From Oceanospirillum maris DSM 6286 (GTDB lineage Bacteria > Pseudomonadota > Gammaproteobacteria > Pseudomonadales > Halomonadaceae): a stretch of DNA of 57,964 nt. Location: assembly GCF_000422865.1 (NCBI RefSeq), contig NZ_AUGW01000022.1, positions 1 through 57,964 of the forward strand. Direction: 5' to 3'. Positions 27,266 to 35,772 of this stretch are shown one piece after another. The notes beneath the pieces are model-generated. The model was not told the DNA's origin. It was given only the letters and a program-made list of their open reading frames with translations, and made no database searches. Positions within the stretch are counted from its first letter, which is position 1. Each line of letters starts with the position of its first letter. The translations under genes and the position numbers were made by a program.

Positions 27266-28825
27266 ATGAAAAAGAATTTACCTGTTACACAAACTGAGCG
27301 CTCCTTTGATAAACGGAGCCGCCTAGTCTCAACAACAGATCTAAAAGGCAAAACAACCTACGCCAATGATGCCTTTTGCGACATCAGTGGCTTCGATCGT
27401 GATGCTTTAATTGGTAAAAACCACAATATTGTTCGTCATCCAGATATGCCGCCCGTTGCATTTGCAGATCTATGGGCTCGGATTAAAAGAGGCCAATCAT
27501 GGATCGGCTTGGTAAAAAATCGCGCCATAAATGGCGACTATTACTGGGTGGATGCCTATGTGTCACCGATATATAAAGGTGATGAAATTGTCGGTTATCA
27601 ATCTGTGCGGGTAAAGCCGGACAATGATGTCATTGAGCGTGCAGAGTCTACCTATCAAGCTATTAATGCTGGCAAAAAAAGCGGCATAAAAAAGCGCTTT
27701 AGTGCGTTTGGCCGCACCCTAGCAACAACTTTAGTCATGACGCTACTGTCATTGTTCTTCGTTTTCTTTATTGAAAACCGAAACCTCTTGGCTTTTCTTA
27801 TTGGTGTTTTAGGCTTTTTTGCTTTGGCAGGACAAAATGTTCTGCTGCAGCCATTGAAAAAAATGTTCTGCAAATCCTTATCGATTATAAACAACCCTGT
27901 ATCTCAGCAGATATATAGCGGTCGGATGGATGAGTTTGGTGCGATTGATCTAGCGCTTCGAATGCAGGCGGCTCAACTGCGAAACTTCACGGGACGTATT
28001 GATGAGGCCGCAAAGGAACTATCTGAAGTGGCTAGCAATGCAGAAAACCAAGTCGAGCAGTCACATCAAGCCATGTCTCAGCAAGAAGCCGAGCTAAGCA
28101 GCTTGGTCTCTACAGCACATCAAGTGAGTGCTGGTTTTCATGAGGTAGAAACGGATATTCAAGAGATTAACCAACTGATGCGCTCCGTAGAAACTCAGGC
28201 TGAGTCTGGTCGCAAAATAGTCCGTATCGGAGTAGCAGAGGTGGAAGAGGTGCGCATTGCGGTTGAGCAAGCGTCCGAGGCGATTTTGGTTCTACAGACA
28301 GAATCAAACGAAGTTGCCAAAACCGTCAAGTTAATCACAGAAATTGCGGATCAAACCAACCTATTGGCACTAAATGCTGCGATTGAGGCCGCTCGTGCCG
28401 GTGAGCAGGGTCGTGGCTTTGCAGTCGTTGCCGATGAAGTGCGCCAACTAGCCTCTAAAACACAGCAAGCGACGGTACAGATTGTTGAACGGATTGAGCG
28501 GATTCGTAAACTCGTTGGCGATTCCGTTGAACGGATGCAGTTAAGCCAACAACAGGCGAGTGATAGTGCCACTCGCATTGTTTCCGCCGGAGACACCTTG
28601 CAGGACGTGGTTGCCGCCGTGCTAGAAGTCACCTCACGAAGCGACCGAATTGCCAATCAAGTGGCAGAACAAGCCAGCGCCAGCGATGAGATGGATCGCA
28701 GCATAAACCAGCTTAGGGATCTTGCCCATACCAACCAAGAAGTCGTCCAGCAATCAGGGGTTTCCAGCAGACAGCTCGCCCAAGAAGTTAGCGAGCTGCA
28801 ATCGCTGCTAAGGGCGCTACGTTAA
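27266..28825 (+). CDS. Aer-like PAS chemoreceptor
   Basis: This is an energy- or redox-taxis receptor of 519 residues. An N-terminal PAS domain (about 20-120) shows the Aer pattern: [20 protein letters not shown], then [18 protein letters not shown] and the aromatic block [12 protein letters not shown]. In Aer this PAS binds FAD. Two short hydrophobic segments (about 150-190) anchor it, and the chemoreceptor signalling domain with [20 protein letters not shown] (near residue 365) follows. I chose the ATG at 27266, preceded by AAGGTG; the frame opens upstream at 27170 but that part lacks PAS similarity. It has no periplasmic sensor and stands alone. Confidence 0.9.
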   Translation: MKKNLPVTQTERSFDKRSRLVSTTDLKGKTTYANDAFCDISGFDRDALIGKNHNIVRHPDMPPVAFADLWARIKRGQSWIGLVKNRAINGDYYWVDAYVSPIYKGDEIVGYQSVRVKPDNDVIERAESTYQAINAGKKSGIKKRFSAFGRTLATTLVMTLLSLFFVFFIENRNLLAFLIGVLGFFALAGQNVLLQPLKKMFCKSLSIINNPVSQQIYSGRMDEFGAIDLALRMQAAQLRNFTGRIDEAAKELSEVASNAENQVEQSHQAMSQQEAELSSLVSTAHQVSAGFHEVETDIQEINQLMRSVETQAESGRKIVRIGVAEVEEVRIAVEQASEAILVLQTESNEVAKTVKLITEIADQTNLLALNAAIEAARAGEQGRGFAVVADEVRQLASKTQQATVQIVERIERIRKLVGDSVERMQLSQQQASDSATRIVSAGDTLQDVVAAVLEVTSRSDRIANQVAEQASASDEMDRSINQLRDLAHTNQEVVQQSGVSSRQLAQEVSELQSLLRALR

Positions 28826-28869
28826 GGTAAACAACAGTTAACGAGCAAGAGTAAGGCGCTGGTATTGGC

Positions 28870-30348
28870 TCAAGTTTGGGAAAACGATGCAGACTTAAAC
28901 GCAGCCATCATTCGATCTTTGCCTTCTCTGAGATCAAGCATGGGGACAGGGTATCCTTTGACATAACCCTTTGGCTGAATCCGTTGCTTTGCCGGTAGCG
29001 AGGCTAGCTCCGGTACAAAGCGGGCGATAAACGCACCTTGAGCATCAAAGCGTTCAGCCTGCCGATAAGGACTTAGTAGTCGAAAATAGGGTACAGAGTC
29101 CGTACCGGTGGATGCGGCCCACTGCCAACCACCATTATTAGAGGCTAGATCGCCATCCACCAAGTGCTGCATAAACCAGCGCTCTCCCTCACGCCAATCA
29201 ATCAATAGATATTTACTCAGAAAGACCGCCGTTAACATTCTCAGCCGATTGTGCATCCAGCCTGTTTCTTTTAATTGGCGCATGGCGGCATCAACTAAAG
29301 GAAAACCTGTTGTCCCTTGCTGCCATTTGGCTAAATCATCGGGAGCATTACGCCACGGTATCTGTGCCCGCTCAGGTTTAAAGGGTTGGCAACAGCTTAA
29401 CTCAGGATAAAGCACCAACAGGTGACGATAAAACTCTCGCCAAAGCAGCTCATCCAGCCAACGTCCCGCAGATTGTGCCCCTTGAGGCTGACTAAGTTGA
29501 ACCTGCTGCGCGCTTAACCAACAACTTTTCACCGAAAGCTTACCGGTGGCCATTAGCGGTGATAACAGACTAGTACCTTCAGCATTCCCAGGGAAATCCC
29601 GTTGCGGATCATACTGACAGATACGTTCTTGGCAAAAACTATCCAATAAACGAAACGCCTGTGCTTCAGTGGCAGGCCAGCGTTGCTGGATAGGGTCATC
29701 AAGATAGGCTTTAGGTTGAAATGCACTCACACCGACGACATTTAAAGATCCGGCATCGGCCTGTAAGACTGTTATTTTATCCTGCTGAGAAGCCTCGGTG
29801 ATACACGACATAGATTGAGGGATTGGCAAGGTTTGCACGGGGAAACGCTCAAGCTCTTTTAATGCCTGCTTACGAAAAGCGCCATAAACCCGATAAGGAG
29901 TGCCGTCTTTTTTCAAGATCTGCCCCATAGGGAGAAGAGTTTGGTCATTATAAAAATGGCATTGAATACCCGTCTTTTGTGCTTGGTTTATCAAAGCTTG
30001 GTCGCGGAGGCGCTCGTTAAGCTCAGGCTCCTCATTAGCCCAAATATGTTGACAGCTAAGCTGTTGACTCAAACTTAGCAAGGCCGGAATCTGTTGATTA
30101 AAATCCCCCACATCCCAACAGATCAGCGAAATATTCAACTGAGCCAGTTCATGCCCCAAATCTAACAGGCAGCGCTCGGTAAAACGTGCTCGGTTCTCTC
30201 CCCAGTGATGGTTTTCCCACTGATCTTGAGGCCGTAAAAAACAAGCAACAACACCACTACCGTCGATGACCGCCTGCTGGCAAGCCGTATGTAGCGCGGG
30301 GTTATCATGTAAGCGTAGGTCAGCGCGAAACCAAACAAGATGAGACAT
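28870..30348 (-). CDS. phrB: Deoxyribodipyrimidine photolyase
   Basis: This flavoprotein repairs UV-induced cyclobutane dimers with visible light. The 492 residues have the N-terminal antenna Rossmann domain (VWFRADLRLHDNPAL) and the C-terminal FAD domain with WLDELLWREFYRHLL, GFPLVDAAMRQL, WMHNRLRM and NNGGWQWAASTGTDS, which contain the FAD- and lesion-binding residues of class I CPD photolyases. The start ATG follows AAGGAC. It is the last gene of a minus-strand cluster with a LitR-like regulator and a DUF523/DUF1722 gene. Confidence 0.96.
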   Translation of the reverse strand: MSHLVWFRADLRLHDNPALHTACQQAVIDGSGVVACFLRPQDQWENHHWGENRARFTERCLLDLGHELAQLNISLICWDVGDFNQQIPALLSLSQQLSCQHIWANEEPELNERLRDQALINQAQKTGIQCHFYNDQTLLPMGQILKKDGTPYRVYGAFRKQALKELERFPVQTLPIPQSMSCITEASQQDKITVLQADAGSLNVVGVSAFQPKAYLDDPIQQRWPATEAQAFRLLDSFCQERICQYDPQRDFPGNAEGTSLLSPLMATGKLSVKSCWLSAQQVQLSQPQGAQSAGRWLDELLWREFYRHLLVLYPELSCCQPFKPERAQIPWRNAPDDLAKWQQGTTGFPLVDAAMRQLKETGWMHNRLRMLTAVFLSKYLLIDWREGERWFMQHLVDGDLASNNGGWQWAASTGTDSVPYFRLLSPYRQAERFDAQGAFIARFVPELASLPAKQRIQPKGYVKGYPVPMLDLREGKDRMMAAFKSASFSQT

Positions 30349-30406
30349 GCTAGAGCGTCCTTTTTTCTTTTTTTGATCTTTAATTTGTTTTATGGAAGCC
30401 CATCAC

Positions 30407-31393
30407 TTATTGCCGCAAATCGCCTAATAGCTCAACCCAGTCATGGCTGATCTGCCAGCCGTTGCTCTCAAACTGCTCTGGCTGAATTTGAGCAATCGGC
30501 CCCGCAAGCCAGCAAGACGGCTCTAACGCTTGCAGCAACTGCTGTTCGCTTGGTTTTAGCGCTCGGATTTTGTCATGACCCAATAGCAAAATGCCACTTA
30601 AGGGCTGCTGCTGGTCGATCAAATGTAGTAACGACCAGTCCGGCATATCATCCAATAAGGTGATAGGGATATTGAGGTCTGTGCAGGTTAGTGCCGCCAG
30701 CCAAAGATCAAACTTAGGCTGTTGGCTCGGTAGGTGGCTAAGCAACAAACGTTTCTGATCTTTGCTCTGCATATTGCGATGCGTTAAACGAGCACCTACT
30801 CGATTTCTGAGATAACTTTCTAGCTGCAGCAATATTAATTGGCGGCGCGCGCCCTCTGGCTCAAGATAAAGCTGGTGCAGTAACGGCTGCCAAAAAAAGC
30901 GCATCAAAAGAGCTGCGGGGTAGATGGCACTGACCTGATTTAAGCTTTGATCAAAGCGAGTAAGATGTCCCACCTTCAAGGCGTTAAGCGCCTCATCTAA
31001 TACAGGCTGCCAGTGGGGCTCTGCTTGCAGCGGTGATTCTGGCTGTAGCGGCTGGCTGGTGACTTTTAGAGGAGACGGTGACGTTTGGTTAAGCGGGGCC
31101 AGTAGTTTATCAACCTGCCCCACAGAAACCCCACGGGCTAGCCATTGTTGAATCTGCTCGATACGTTCAATGTCCTGCGGTGCATAAAGGCGATGACCTT
31201 TATGGGTACGCTGGGGTTTAATCAGCCCGTAGCGGCGTTCCCACGCACGAAGCGTGACAGGGTTAACACCTGTACGTTCAGAGACATCTCGTATGGGCAT
31301 CCAGCCATTCTCTTTTTTTGGGTAGGCTGTTTTTGGGCGGTCTATTTCCGAGCGTTCTATTTTGTTTAATGATGGGCTTTGAGGCGAACTCAT
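30407..31393 (-). CDS. MerR-family regulator, class II LitR-like, no B12-binding motif
   Basis: The N-terminal MerR helix-turn-helix (about 28-105) reads MPIRDVSERTGVNPVTLRAW followed by ERRYGLIKPQRTHKGHRLY, the variant seen in CarH/LitR/BluR regulators. The rest (about 130-328) has a helical part and a Rossmann-like part, but the cobalamin motif DxHxxG is absent. In P. putida, LitR proteins of this type sit next to phrB and act with a separate short LOV photosensor. The ATG follows an ideal AAGGAGATAT site. Transcription order is DUF523/DUF1722, this gene, phrB. No LOV gene is in the window. Confidence 0.75.
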   Translation of the reverse strand: MSSPQSPSLNKIERSEIDRPKTAYPKKENGWMPIRDVSERTGVNPVTLRAWERRYGLIKPQRTHKGHRLYAPQDIERIEQIQQWLARGVSVGQVDKLLAPLNQTSPSPLKVTSQPLQPESPLQAEPHWQPVLDEALNALKVGHLTRFDQSLNQVSAIYPAALLMRFFWQPLLHQLYLEPEGARRQLILLQLESYLRNRVGARLTHRNMQSKDQKRLLLSHLPSQQPKFDLWLAALTCTDLNIPITLLDDMPDWSLLHLIDQQQPLSGILLLGHDKIRALKPSEQQLLQALEPSCWLAGPIAQIQPEQFESNGWQISHDWVELLGDLRQ

Positions 31394-31412
31394 ATATCTC
31401 CTTAGGTATCGG

Positions 31413-32381
31413 TTAAATACCGTCGATGGCCAGAGATTCAGGGTATGGAAATAAATAACGATAGTTACCGGCGTATTCGCAGCCGTGTACCTCGAACAAA
31501 TGCCGCATCAAGACTAAGGGCGCAATTAACGGAATCATGCCCGTGCGATAGTTATCGATCATTTGGCGTAGGTTTTGGCGCTCGGCGCTGGTTAGATTGT
31601 TTTTTAGATAACCCTGCAGGTGCATCAAGGTATTCGTGTGATTCTGACGGCTTGCTGGCTGCTTCAAAATAGCCATAAACTTTGGCAAATAAGCCTTAGC
31701 CTTCTCTTCAACGGTTGTTTTATCGACACCCGCGAGCCATTTACCCAGCTCGCGATAAGCTTGCTGACTATGAGCCATTAGAAGAGGTTTGTATTCGCTA
31801 TGGAAATCGAGCAAAGCCTTAGGTGTTATGCCTGTCTCTTCCAGTGTTTGCCACGTTCGGTAAGCATAAACCCGAGTTAAAAAGCTTTCCCGTAGCGTTG
31901 GATCCGTTAAACGGCCACTTTCTTCTACAGGAAGCTCTGGATATGTTTGCATCAAGGTCTCAGCAAAAACGCCGCCTTGGGTAATATCCGAGCGATAGCC
32001 GTTATCACGATAAACCTTGACCCGCTCCATACCACAGCTAGGGGATTTCCCGAGCAAGATATAGCCGCTTAAACCTGTAAGGCGCTGAACGGCTTGCTGG
32101 CTAAAATCGGTGAGCGCTTCAGTGTAATCTTCATCACTTTTAGTACCTCGCACCCGAACTTCGTTATTCATATTGACCAACCGAATCGGCTCTCTAGGAA
32201 TGGTCATCCCTGCACCAACTTCCGGGCAAGTGGGTACAAAGGTGAAATGCTGGCCTAAAACCTTAGTACAGTATTGAGCATGCTTATGACCGCCATCAAA
32301 GCGGACTTCGTCACCAAGCAAACACTGGCTGATACCGACACGTATTTCCTGATGTGGAAAATGAAGGGTTTGATGTTCCAT
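31413..32381 (-). CDS. DUF523/DUF1722 fusion protein (YbgA-like)
   Basis: The 322 residues combine DUF523 (about 1-150, with VGISQCLLGDEVRFDGGHK, PEVGAGMTIPRE and LLGKSPSCGMERVKVY) and DUF1722 (about 180-310, YRTWQTLEE to MRHLFEVHGCEYAG). The cysteine motifs suggest a metal or iron-sulfur site. No reaction has been firmly assigned; the fusion is repeatedly found beside photolyase genes. The ATG at 32379-32381 has TGGAG upstream; a GTG 24 bases earlier is a poorer choice. It is the first gene of the phrB cluster, with the LitR-type operator candidate about 120 bases upstream. Confidence 0.85.
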   Translation of the reverse strand: MEHQTLHFPHQEIRVGISQCLLGDEVRFDGGHKHAQYCTKVLGQHFTFVPTCPEVGAGMTIPREPIRLVNMNNEVRVRGTKSDEDYTEALTDFSQQAVQRLTGLSGYILLGKSPSCGMERVKVYRDNGYRSDITQGGVFAETLMQTYPELPVEESGRLTDPTLRESFLTRVYAYRTWQTLEETGITPKALLDFHSEYKPLLMAHSQQAYRELGKWLAGVDKTTVEEKAKAYLPKFMAILKQPASRQNHTNTLMHLQGYLKNNLTSAERQNLRQMIDNYRTGMIPLIAPLVLMRHLFEVHGCEYAGNYRYLFPYPESLAIDGI

Positions 32382-32410
32382 AACGGCAGATCTCCATAGT
32401 TTCACTAAAT

Positions 32411-32446
32411 TTGTTACCCAAAATCTATTTGTTACCCAAAACCTAT
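32411..32446. repeat. 18-bp direct repeat, two copies
   Basis: TTGTTACCCAAAATCTAT and TTGTTACCCAAAACCTAT are adjacent, differ at one base, and lie in the leader of the DUF523/DUF1722 gene. Confidence 0.8.
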
Positions 32447-32501
32447 CGGTACGATATGCCCCATGTTTTAATCATGGCTGGGTTTATCTGCCAATTATAA
32501 T

Positions 32502-32525
32502 TATACAAAAAATATATTTTGTACA
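32502..32525. promoter_or_regulatory. Candidate LitR-type operator in front of the photolyase cluster
   Basis: TATACA-N12-TGTACA exactly fits the consensus T(G/A)TACA-N12-TGTA(C/T)A that I recall for class II LitR sites in Pseudomonas putida. It lies upstream of the DUF523/DUF1722-regulator-phrB genes. Confidence 0.65.
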
Positions 32526-32533
32526 ACTATTTT

Positions 32534-32947
32534 TTAATCGAAAAAATCTAAATCACCGGCAATTGCTGTTAAAGCGTCTATCATTTTAGGATGCCCTCCC
32601 ACAGGCTCGTGTAGCTTGAGGGTTAAGTGAGGGTACTTCTGGCTAAGAACTTTAATCTGCTCAGGTACATCTTTTTTTAGATGGCGACCTGCAGAGAAAA
32701 AAAGAGGAAGAATCTCCAATGTATAATTTTTTTCCGCTGAGAAACTAAGAGCAATATCTTCCAGTGAAGGACGACACAATTCCATAAAAGCCAGTGTTAC
32801 AGGGTATTTTTGATTATCAGCGATACTTTGAGTCATTTTCTGAAACGGTATTTGCCACGCAGGATCACTGCTGCCATGAGCTAATAAAATTAACTGTGTT
32901 TCAGAGGTTTCCGGCTGTGTTTCTGTTACGGTATCAATGCCATTCAT
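32534..32947 (-). CDS. Short CbiX/SirB-like chelatase
   Basis: A single-domain protein of 137 residues. It has the chelatase start LILLAHGSSDPAWQIPF (metal-binding His near residue 26), then LAFMELCRPSLEDIA, and PLFFSAGRHLKKDVPEQI, where the second conserved His lies. The size matches short CbiX proteins that insert cobalt or iron into sirohydrochlorin, rather than the two-domain enzymes. It sits between the photolyase cluster and the epimerase gene and could be light-regulated with them; a link to cobalamin or siroheme is inference. Start ATG at 32947, weak AAGG upstream. Confidence 0.8.
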   Translation of the reverse strand: MNGIDTVTETQPETSETQLILLAHGSSDPAWQIPFQKMTQSIADNQKYPVTLAFMELCRPSLEDIALSFSAEKNYTLEILPLFFSAGRHLKKDVPEQIKVLSQKYPHLTLKLHEPVGGHPKMIDALTAIAGDLDFFD

Positions 32948-33051
32948 AATCTAAACCTTGTTCTTTCACGTAGGATATTGTGTTCGCGCTGCTTGATAAG
33001 GACTGACCCAGAGATTCTCATTATGAATTCTCACTAGTTAGTGTACCCAGT

Positions 33052-33075
33052 TGTACAAAATAAAAAAATAATACA
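33052..33075. promoter_or_regulatory. Weaker LitR-type operator candidate
   Basis: TGTACA-N12-AATACA has one perfect half site and a second matching at four of six positions, with the same 12-base spacing as the site at 32502. It lies between the divergent chelatase and epimerase genes. Confidence 0.4.
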
Positions 33076-33179
33076 AATATTCGGGTTATAACGCATACTC
33101 AACATTCAAGCATTGATGCTTAATACCCGTTAGTTAAGTACTTAATATCCGGCAGGAGGCTTCACACATGAACACGCCT

Positions 33180-33227
33180 ACGCATACACCCGTGCATACA
33201 CCCGTGCATACACCCATGCAGACAGCC
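33180..33227 (+). repeat. 12-bp tandem repeat (4 copies) at the start of the epimerase gene
   Basis: Four 12-base units, two of them identical (GTGCATACACCC), encode HTPV/HTPM repeats between the ribosome site and the Rossmann fold. Confidence 0.85.
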
Positions 33228-33706
33228 ATGAATCCGCCTATGAATATCATGATCACAGGAGGTACAGGTTTTATCGGTCAAGCCTTGTGCCATGCGCTAC
33301 TGAATCAGGGGCACGTTTTATACGTCGTCAGTCGGCACCCAGATCAAGTGAATGCTATTTTAGGTCACACCGTTAATGCGGCAACAGACCCTCTGCAATG
33401 GCTAGATCAACCGATGGATGTGATGATTAATCTGGCCGGAGCACCCATTGCAGATGCCCGATGGAGTGATGCTCGCAAAGAAATCTTATTACAAAGCCGC
33501 CTTGGCCCAACCCGTCAATTAGTGCGCTACGCCAAAGAGGCCAGTCACAAACCCAAAGTGCTGATTAGCGGCTCCGCCATTGGTTTTTATGGCCCCCATG
33601 GGGATGAGGATGTGACGGAATCATCCGATAGCCACGATGACTTTGCCCACCGACTGTGTTTGGAATGGGAGAGCGAGGCTCTGGCTGCAAGGGAGCTAGG
33701 TCTTAG

Positions 33707-33716
33707 GGTCTGGTCT
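33707..33716 (+). repeat. 5-bp tandem duplication causing the epimerase frameshift
   Basis: GGTCT is repeated exactly. One copy fits the conserved protein; two shift the frame by +5. Confidence 0.85.
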
Positions 33717-34243
33717 GCTTATTGCGCACAGGCTTAGTTCTAGGACCAAATGGCGGCATGTTAAATCGCTTACTACCGGCGTTTAAAATGGGCCTTGGGG
33801 GAAGATTAGGCTCTGGTAAACACTATATGCCGTGGATACACCGCGATGATCTTATTACAGCGATTCTTTTTCTTATATCAAGAGATGATCTTGAAGGCGC
33901 TTTTAATGGTTCTGCACCCACGCCAGTACGTAATGAAACCTTTAGCCGAATATTAGCCAAGGTACTCAAACGACCTTTACTTCTGCCTGTACCAGCTTGT
34001 GTATTAAAAATCATCCTAGGCGAACTATCAGAGATGTTACTGTCAGGGGCTAAAGTGGTACCTTATCGCCTACAGGAAGAAGGCTTTGAGTTTCAGTACC
34101 CAACACTTAAACCCGCTTTGGAGGATATTCTCATCCGTTAACAGAGCGACACAGTTATTAGCATTTGCAAACCGTTCTAGTTTGATATTATCTTGAGTGG
34201 GATAAAAAATCAGACGAAATATGGCTGCAATAAGGGCGTTTGG

Positions 34244-35623
34244 ATGTCGGAACAGAATAGCGAGTATCAACTTAATCAAACGGATGAATATGTTAATCAT
34301 CTAGCCGATGTCCAAGAAACCAATCCGGTCACGGCGTCAGAGGACATTTTTAACGATTTTGGGGTATTACTGCTAAAGAAAGGAGCCGTAATCAATCCGC
34401 GTGTGGCCGGGCACTTGGTTCAGCATAAACTGAAAAAGGAGCTGGACCAGTCGATCAATGTCGCCAATGCGCTAACCCTTTATGATGTTCTCAATCAAAT
34501 TTTGGAACTGGTTGAATCAGAATCAGAATTTAACCTACTCCATCAGCATTTTGATTTTGAAGTTACTCTCCGTCAGCTCTTCTTTGCCAAGCCAATCCCC
34601 GCTCAAGTCCTACAACGCCTTACCGTAATGCAACAAGTTATGCCTGACATCTATAAACGCAGCTTGTTTGGTGCTTGGATGGCCCCCTTGCTGGCCAAAA
34701 TGATGGGCTTACCTCATCAGAGCTATTTTTCAGCGTTTGCGGCAGGGCTTAGCCATGATATTGGCCTACTGCATATTCCTGTGGATGCGGCGACAAAGCA
34801 AGAAGGGCTAAGTTATTCACAATGGCGAGCGTTGAAATCCCATCCAATTGTGGCTCGAATTATTCTAGAAGGCCGTAAGGTTTACGATGATGACACCCTA
34901 AAAGGTGTGGCAGACCATCAAGAGCGCTGTGACCGTTCCGGCTACCCCTCTTACAAACCAAGCAAGGAGATCGGCTGGGTAGCGCCTTTAGTAGCCATAT
35001 CCGATCAGCTCTTTGATATTTTCTACGACAACAGCCGAGACAGTAAAACCATTCTCGCCTGGAACGCCTACCTGGAAGTTAATATGACAACCTTTGGGGT
35101 GCGCAATGTAGAACCCCTATTGGCACTGTTAAAAGATCCTAAAATAATAGCTCACGTACAAAAAGAACTGCCGCCGGTTAACGTCAATGATGTTGCAATT
35201 CAAAATGGTCAAGTAAGCCAATTATTCGAGCTAGTCGTTGATCTATTTGATATTGCGGCCTCACATCCGCGCTCTAGAGTAGCTCGTGCAGTTTCGGAAT
35301 GTATCACTCAGTTACGTTGGGTGCGGGATTCAGCGGGCATGGGGTCAGACCACTTAAGCGAATGGTTGGAATGGTGCAAAAAGAATCCTAATGAAATTGA
35401 TGCGGTAGAGTTAGCCGAAATATCAGAGCTACTATCCTGCCTTCGCTGGCGTTTCCGTCATTTATGGCGTGTCGCTGTTGAGTTTTCGTGGTCAGATAAA
35501 GTGTCCGATGAGGATAAGTCTCAGGTTAAAACGATCTATCAAAAAATGACGCCGTTGCTGCCCAAGCCTGGGGTCATTGACCCAGAAGCACCGGAACCAG
35601 AAGACCAATCTCCGGCTATGTAG
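34244..35623 (+). CDS. Divergent HD-GYP-like protein
   Basis: About 459 residues. The centre (about 150-320) resembles an HD-GYP phosphodiesterase. It has LSHDIGLLHIP where HDIGK is usual, then HPIVARIIL, HQERCDRSGYP where HHERxDGxGYP is usual, and LVAISDQLFDI. The metal-binding His and Asp residues mostly remain, but the Lys of HDxGK and one His of the HHE motif are gone. Activity on cyclic di-GMP is therefore uncertain. The flanking parts match nothing I recognise. I chose the ATG at 34244, about 7 bases after AAGGG; the frame is open upstream to 34193. It is followed by a strong terminator and is probably a single-gene unit. Confidence 0.75.
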   Translation: MSEQNSEYQLNQTDEYVNHLADVQETNPVTASEDIFNDFGVLLLKKGAVINPRVAGHLVQHKLKKELDQSINVANALTLYDVLNQILELVESESEFNLLHQHFDFEVTLRQLFFAKPIPAQVLQRLTVMQQVMPDIYKRSLFGAWMAPLLAKMMGLPHQSYFSAFAAGLSHDIGLLHIPVDAATKQEGLSYSQWRALKSHPIVARIILEGRKVYDDDTLKGVADHQERCDRSGYPSYKPSKEIGWVAPLVAISDQLFDIFYDNSRDSKTILAWNAYLEVNMTTFGVRNVEPLLALLKDPKIIAHVQKELPPVNVNDVAIQNGQVSQLFELVVDLFDIAASHPRSRVARAVSECITQLRWVRDSAGMGSDHLSEWLEWCKKNPNEIDAVELAEISELLSCLRWRFRHLWRVAVEFSWSDKVSDEDKSQVKTIYQKMTPLLPKPGVIDPEAPEPEDQSPAM

Positions 35624-35660
35624 ATGTAGATAAAAAAGCCGCATAACTGAATGCGCTAGA

Positions 35661-35698
35661 TTTTGTGGTGAGAATATAATTTTGTGATGAGAATATAG
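35661..35698. repeat. 19-bp direct repeat, two copies
   Basis: TTTTGTGGTGAGAATATAA and TTTTGTGATGAGAATATAG are adjacent and lie just before the terminator. Confidence 0.75.
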
Positions 35699-35700
35699 AA

Positions 35701-35737
35701 GAGCCGCTAGAAGCTTTGCTTCTAGCGGCTCTTTTTA
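35701..35737 (+). terminator. Terminator between the HD-GYP-like gene and rapA
   Basis: GAGCCGCTAGAAG pairs perfectly with CTTCTAGCGGCTC across a five-base loop, followed by TTTTTA. It may also serve rapA on the other strand. Confidence 0.9.
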
Positions 35738-35772
35738 TTATCTACCTTTTTTTATTACTTACCGGCGGTCAA

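Larger units (their letters stand above)
33168..34141 (+). pseudogene. TIGR01777-type SDR epimerase (YfcH-like), frameshifted by a 5-bp duplication
   Basis: A NAD(P)-binding extended SDR with MITGGTGFIGQALCHALL near the N-terminus, and the YfcH-type signature ISGSAIGFYGPHGDE. After LGLRV the frame breaks at a GGTCT-GGTCT duplication (33707-33716). Removing one GGTCT gives RVCLLRTGLVLGPNGGML, the expected family sequence, and the second part then runs to 34141, ending in the DUF1731 C-terminal domain (YPTLKPALEDIL). The repaired protein would have about 322 residues. The ATG at 33168 has a perfect AGGAGG site, so translation begins with a 24-residue Thr/Pro/His-rich extension made of 12-bp repeats. 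Similar epimerases occur in light- or stress-regulated clusters. Confidence 0.88.

Noticed and set aside
30407-31393. Cobalamin-dependent photoreceptor (CarH/class I LitR)
   Set aside because: The C-terminal part lacks the DxHxxG motif, so direct B12 binding is not supported.
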